NCBI RefSeq assembly: GCF_023898315.1
Contig: NC_064616.1
Coordinates: 541,313,602-541,377,601, forward strand
Length of the DNA stretch: 64,000 bases
Reading direction: 5' to 3'
Origin: Schistocerca nitens
Taxonomy: Eukaryota; Arthropoda; Insecta; Orthoptera; Acrididae
Made by a program: the position numbers and the translations under genes. This document shows, piece by piece, positions 61,701 through 64,000 of this stretch. The notes under the pieces are model-generated. The model made no database searches, had not been told where the DNA came from, and was given only the letters and a program-made list of their open reading frames with translations. Numbering within the stretch: position 1 is the stretch's first letter; each line of letters begins with the position of its first letter.

Positions 61701-63964
61701 TCTCCACTCTTTTGTCTTTACGGAGCACACCTAAGACAGGTCTTAACAGCACAAGATCCAGCGGCAGAGTGCTGAAACATGGCCGTTCTTCAGGTTCTCT
61801 CGCACCTCTGCCGAAGTGGGGGAGCACCTTGCTATCGTATTGGTCAGCCACATTTCAGGCGCTCCAAGCTCAGGTACATTTCATCTCTTTGGTCCCACCA
61901 AAGGTGGCCAAAGGATCGTCTCAAAGATGATCATATATTCACATTCACTATCTGCGGTTAGCAGACGACCATACATTCATTCATTTCACAGATCTCACCA
62001 AACTGGATGTAGGGATTTATTTTGTGGGAGTGCATATGTGATCAATTAAATAAATAAACTGTCATTCTTTCCCACACTGGTATCCGGCTTCGCTGTATTA
62101 ATTGAGATTGAGTTATTTTACAAAAAAAATGTGTTGTTCTGACAAAAATAATGAAGTATGTTGTACCTATTTTCTATGTTGGGCAGTACTGTACCCTTTC
62201 AAACCAGGTTATATCCAGGTTCCCCAACTATCAGCACTTGATCAACTTTGGTACATTCCTAACACAATGGTGTAAGCTTTCTGTTACCTGGATGAGATGC
62301 AACAAATGTAATGAAATATGAATTTATATTACTATTTTCATAAGTTTCTTGTGTGTAAAATCAGACCTAATATTAGGAAAATAGGTGCAAGAAGAAAATG
62401 TACTTTTCACACAGTTTTAACTTATTTACAATGCCAATAACACTTACACTTACGTAATTACACTCATATAATACTTATAACAACAACAAACGCTTATAAC
62501 TAGTTCCTCATATCTTATTTATTTAATTACTTACGATAGTGGAATTCAGTACGAACTCACGGTCTCAATATTGCCTCTGCTTTGGCGGCTTTCTCTTGGT
62601 AACATATCGGTCAAGTAGATTTATTCAGACCGGGAAGTGGTAACTGTAATGTAGATCACTGTCCACTTTCCACTAAGTAGTGACTGCAATGGCTGGAAAG
62701 CAGTTAGATATACAGTGTGGTTCTAAGGAAGCTTTCACTACTTCTGATGTTCCCTGGGACAAACAGGTGATCGTAGGAGATTAAAATTCGAGGAAATATT
62801 TGTCAGGACACGCAGAAGAGAAATAAGGAATAAGCCATTGAGAAAAACACTTTTTAATTTTCATATTATATGATAATATTTGTCAATTGCTTACCATGAA
62901 AACGTTTCAATTTGCAAACGGTGCTCAGTGTTATGACAATTTGCATCCACGACAGCCTAGAACCGCACTACAGGTACAATTTCATAAATTTTTGCAGCAC
63001 TTTTAGAACGGTTGAACATATAATGTACAACTCTCAGAATACCGCTCGTGCACTGCTTGTACATCGCACATTGCGCACTGCATTCACCGTCATGGCAACA
63101 GGAACTTCTTCGACAGTTTGTTGCGCGACTGGCCGTCGACCTCTCCCAAGAACAATTCTGAAAACACTACATAGTTCGAACTTCCGAATCATGTTCTTCA
63201 ACCCTGGTGCGGAGAGAGGACCCCTCAGTATTGCTTCAATACTTCGACAGTTGTGAAGAGCAGCAGCACTGTTACTGTTGTTTTGATAAAACAGCCTTAA
63301 GAGCAAAGCTCTTGTCACCTTGTCCAGACCCACATTGACTGTCTGCGACTGTAGCGCGCACCGATGCCTGTGTTTCAAATTTACACTGCCACATCGGTAA
63401 AGACGCCAAACGGCAAGACGTGACACTAACACTACTAACAACGCAAATGCTGCAGAGCACAGTCTGAACATCATTCCTATAAAGTTTGGTAACCACACAG
63501 TAAATGGTTTTCTGTTCATACTGACCCAAGTAGTGGAGAGTTTAATCATAACCCTATCCCCCAGAATACTATAAATAAGATGCATACTCACTGTCACACT
63601 GATAGCAAATATTAATATAATTACCTGCTTATGATTCAGAAATGGATCCACGTCAGATGAAACCACTACAAGAAACACACTGGAACCGAAGTTCAGTGAA
63701 CCTGTCGATGGGTCAGATGTTTTGCAGAAGAATGACTGTCCCCTGCCACCTCCTGGATGCAAGTCAACAGGTTCTACATCTGAAGAGGTTGATTTTCTCC
63801 AGATTACTACTCAGAAACCTTCGAAGATTACCTCTCCGTCTGTTGAAACTGATGGTACAACGTATTAGCATGTACATACATACATAGTAATTGGTTTCTT
63901 TTCCCTAGGAACTGCATTTGTGTGTATTGCTGCCACATCAATAACGTACTTGATTTTTATTTAA
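46757..63964 (+). CDS. Four-exon gene for a small secreted or surface protein, family unknown
   Basis: Exons 46757-46799, 55822-55915, 63640-63854 and 63909-63964 join in frame into 408 nt, 135 residues. Phases are 1, 2 and 1. Residues 1-18 form a signal peptide (MKAFNWIVAFLLVNTLRG, cleavage probably before AEQFP). The mature part is acidic and rich in Ser, Thr and Pro, with aromatic-acidic motifs (PYFDDFPGG), one NGS sequon and two cysteines seven residues apart (C-PLPPPG-C). The last 16 or so residues (AFVCIAATSITYLIFI) are hydrophobic with nothing after them, as in GPI-attachment signals or a short membrane anchor. The first two introns are about 9.0 and 7.7 kb and carry several SINEs; the third is 54 nt. 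I do not recognise the family. Exons 1 and 2 have strong splice sites; exons 3 and 4 are less certain. Further exons inside the introns or an alternative 3' end remain possible. Confidence 0.6.
46845..46990 (+). mobile_element. tRNA-derived SINE, family C, head-truncated
   Basis: GTGCGGCTGGTCCCGG, GGAGGTTCGAGTCCTCCC, GTCCTTAGGATAATAG, GACTGATGACCTTAGCAG and CACACATTTCAACATTTG match family C. It lies just inside intron 1 of the four-exon gene, 45 bases after the donor. Confidence 0.88.
47195..47690 (+). mobile_element. tRNA-Thr-headed SINE with two tandem tRNA-like units
   Basis: Unit 1 (about 47383-47458): GTGGCTCAGATGGATAGAGC, GCCATGTAAGCAGG (TGT anticodon) and CGGGTTCGAGTTCCGG. Unit 2 (about 47524-47606) repeats this with decay (TTTCTCAGATGGATAGAGCG, GCCACGTAAACTGG, CTCGAGTCCCAG). 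Each is followed by GTTGATGTATATCA. An upstream leader (TTCTGTGCTGGATGCACAGG, GTGGGTCTCACTGGGAACGC) seems to belong to the element. It is not a tRNA gene: no clean acceptor stem closes. Confidence 0.75.
47735..48350 (+). pseudogene. Tc1-like transposase fragment, fifth copy
   Basis: The middle and C-terminal parts are present as degenerate pieces: ILCGSPTQGFEFG, EVVWRCSALFFILLGCCPLF, LNADATEYHLQRFIL, LRKAGEQFG, then the region of WLVKKPILNPVEYFWYEL (the SPDLNPIEH.W block, acidic E present) and NEWTAIPPHTL. No ends were found. Heavily decayed. Confidence 0.65.
48351..50796. other. Intronic spacer, nothing recognised
   Basis: AT-rich with short unconnected frames; no exon fitting the phase of the neighbouring exons was recognised. 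Confidence 0.45.
50797..50998 (-). mobile_element. tRNA-derived SINE, family A, full length
   Basis: On the minus strand: GGCCGGCCGGGGTGGCCGAG, GACCGCTACGGTCGCAGG, CCTTAGGTTAGTTAGGTTGA, GAGCCATTTCAACCATTTTC. ACATTAA flanks both sides (50790-50796 and 51002-51008). Confidence 0.93.
50999..54460. other. Intronic spacer, nothing firmly recognised
   Basis: A 74-codon frame at 52892-53116 with an acidic stretch (ENGVCVEDVEELPNETYAAY) is open but unrecognised and lacks splice support in the right phase. Confidence 0.35.
54466..54840. other. GC-richer block, unassigned
   Basis: An 89-codon plus frame begins MQRPNPYPRPRSLQSG and is Pro-rich; the minus strand is open too. It could be part of an unrecognised repeat. 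No splice pattern was found. Confidence 0.25.
54907..55127 (+). mobile_element. tRNA-derived SINE, Gly-like head (family B)
   Basis: GTCCGCATCTCGTGGTCGTG, CGGGTTCGATTCCCGGCG, CCTTAGGTTAGTTAGGCTTA, GAGCCATTTGAACCATTTGA. The duplication GACAGAC is at 54900-54906 and 55128-55134. Confidence 0.93.
55128..55800. other. AT-rich intron sequence before exon 2
   Basis: No other feature recognised. Confidence 0.4.
55822..55915 (+). CDS. Exon 2: acidic segment
   Basis: A strong acceptor (TTCTTTTGTTTTGTTTCCAG) precedes the 94-nt exon and a strong donor (GTGAGT, 55916) follows. With the phase-1 base of exon 1 it reads TLRGAEQFPIIDDTAPYF and DDFPGGESTDAVP without a stop. It ends in phase 2. Confidence 0.72.
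56310..57120 (+). mobile_element. Probable decayed mariner-type element
   Basis: Starts near GGTGTCCTAAAAACGTTGCG, a style of terminus seen in insect DD41D-type elements. A frame at about 56579 begins MEVATANTGLISCECDCILP, a transposase-like N-terminus, but breaks at once. The remainder (56700-57120) has open frames on the minus strand (RNKSRTGTRVRKRRPTA) that I cannot assign. Confidence 0.35.
57121..58080. other. Intronic AT-rich spacer
   Basis: Nothing recognised. Confidence 0.4.
58081..58286 (+). mobile_element. tRNA-derived SINE, family C, full length
   Basis: The head GGGCTCGGGATTAGCCGAGC (Leu-like, box A) has box B GGTTCGAGTCC. The body is GTCCTTAGGATAATTTAGC, GACTGATAACCTTAGCAG, and the tail is ATCTCACACACATTTGAAC. 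The duplication AAAACTGT is at 58073-58080 and 58287-58294. Confidence 0.93.
58295..59540. other. Intronic AT-rich spacer
   Basis: Nothing recognised. Confidence 0.4.
59555..59760 (+). mobile_element. tRNA-derived SINE, Gly-like head (family B)
   Basis: GCCCGCATTTCGTGGTCGTG, CGGGTTCGATTCCCGGCGGG, TTCTAAGTTCTAGGGGACTG, GAGCCATTTGAACCA. The TTAGTTAGGTTTAAG segment is shortened. The duplication TATACGT is at 59546-59552 and 59761-59767. Confidence 0.93.
59768..63030. other. Intronic spacer, nothing firmly recognised
   Basis: AT-rich, with a GC-richer block at 61690-61920 that has overlapping frames on both strands but no recognisable family. Confidence 0.4.
63034..63345 (-). pseudogene. DD41D-type transposase, N-terminal relic
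   Basis: The minus-strand frame reads KVTRALLLRLFYQNNSNSAA, GPLSAPGLKNMIRKFE and GRGRRPVAQQTVEEV, the same N-terminal helix-turn-helix domain as the transposase at 25736. It ends after about 100 residues in ARAVF and a stop; the catalytic domain is absent. The long 242-codon minus frame through this region (to 63762) is mostly chance extension upstream. It sits 300 bases before exon 3 of the four-exon gene. Confidence 0.75.
63640..63854 (+). CDS. Exon 3: Ser/Thr-rich body with two cysteines
   Basis: The acceptor CTGCTTATGATTCAG has a short pyrimidine tract. Entered in phase 2 from exon 2, the frame is open for 71 codons: LNGSTSDETTTRN, EPKFSEPVDGSDVL, NDCPLPPPGCKSTG, EEVDFLQITTQKP, TSPSVETD. 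The donor at 63855 (GTACAA) is weak. If it is not used, the frame ends five codons later at the TAG at 63867-63869. Confidence 0.55.
63909..63964 (+). CDS. Exon 4: hydrophobic C-terminal tail
   Basis: A good acceptor (GGTTTCTTTTCCCTAG) ends a 54-nt intron that contains an in-frame TAG. Spliced in phase 1, the exon encodes a hydrophobic tail ending YLIFI and a TAA at 63962-63964. A tail of this kind is what a membrane-anchored or GPI-linked product would need. Confidence 0.5.
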
Positions 63965-64000
63965 AGGATAAGTGTTATGGTGCAGATATTGATAATGAAC

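Noticed and set aside
63034-63762. A 242-codon minus-strand frame with hydrophobic stretches
   Set aside because: Its last 100 residues are a transposase N-terminal relic; the upstream part overlaps exon 3 on the other strand and has no motif, so it is most likely an accidental extension.
1-64000. CRISPR arrays, bacterial operons or viral genomes
   Set aside because: No regularly spaced direct repeats, no ribosome-binding-site-linked gene strings and no intact viral gene set are present; the only retroviral-like sequence is the broken gypsy-type element.

Overview
The window reads as nuclear DNA of a large-genome insect. By family recognition, without any search, it is most like an orthopteran of the grasshopper or locust type. 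Three observations support this: tRNA-headed SINEs ending in the ...CATTTGAACC tail, a 5S-rRNA-headed SINE, and a crowd of Tc1/mariner, DD41D, CR1-like and gypsy-like relics in AT-rich DNA with almost no long host reading frames. Nothing bacterial is present (no operons, CRISPR or insertion sequences of bacterial type).

Left part (1-16 kb): mostly AT-rich spacer. It holds a possible TATA promoter near 2.04 kb, a nearly open DD41-type transposase (2.7-3.7 kb), a complete Tc1-like element with terminal inverted repeats and a TA target duplication (7679-9077), TTAACG-rich tracts that may be old hAT ends, and a 5S-derived SINE (9.97-10.3 kb). 16-28 kb: a SINE; a Ginger-like DNA transposon (18514-20191) with long inverted termini, a TATG duplication and a transposase intron still recognisable; a piggyBac-like left end; a mariner-type relic; a Penelope-like 3' end with microsatellites; and a DD41D transposase split by a SINE and cut by a LINE tail. 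28-34 kb: a CR1-type LINE on the minus strand, interrupted by a 768-bp DD41D derivative, then a second copy of the Tc1-like element (31987-33408). 33.5-42 kb: the 5' part of a gypsy-type retrotransposon with a tRNA-Pro-like primer site, gag and protease relics, then a LINE scrap and another Tc1-like pseudogene. 42.8-48.4 kb: further Tc1-like relics, one of them split by a probable solo LTR.

The right part (46.7-64 kb) contains what I consider the only host gene. Four plus-strand exons (46757-46799, 55822-55915, 63640-63854, 63909-63964) join in frame with matching splice phases. They predict a 135-residue protein with a signal peptide, an acidic Ser/Thr-rich body with two cysteines and a hydrophobic C-terminal tail, so it is probably cell-surface or GPI-linked. 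I do not recognise the family. Its introns hold most of the younger SINEs. The mobile elements are layered: SINE in transposon, transposon in LINE, LTR in Tc1. The flanking duplications allow relative dating.
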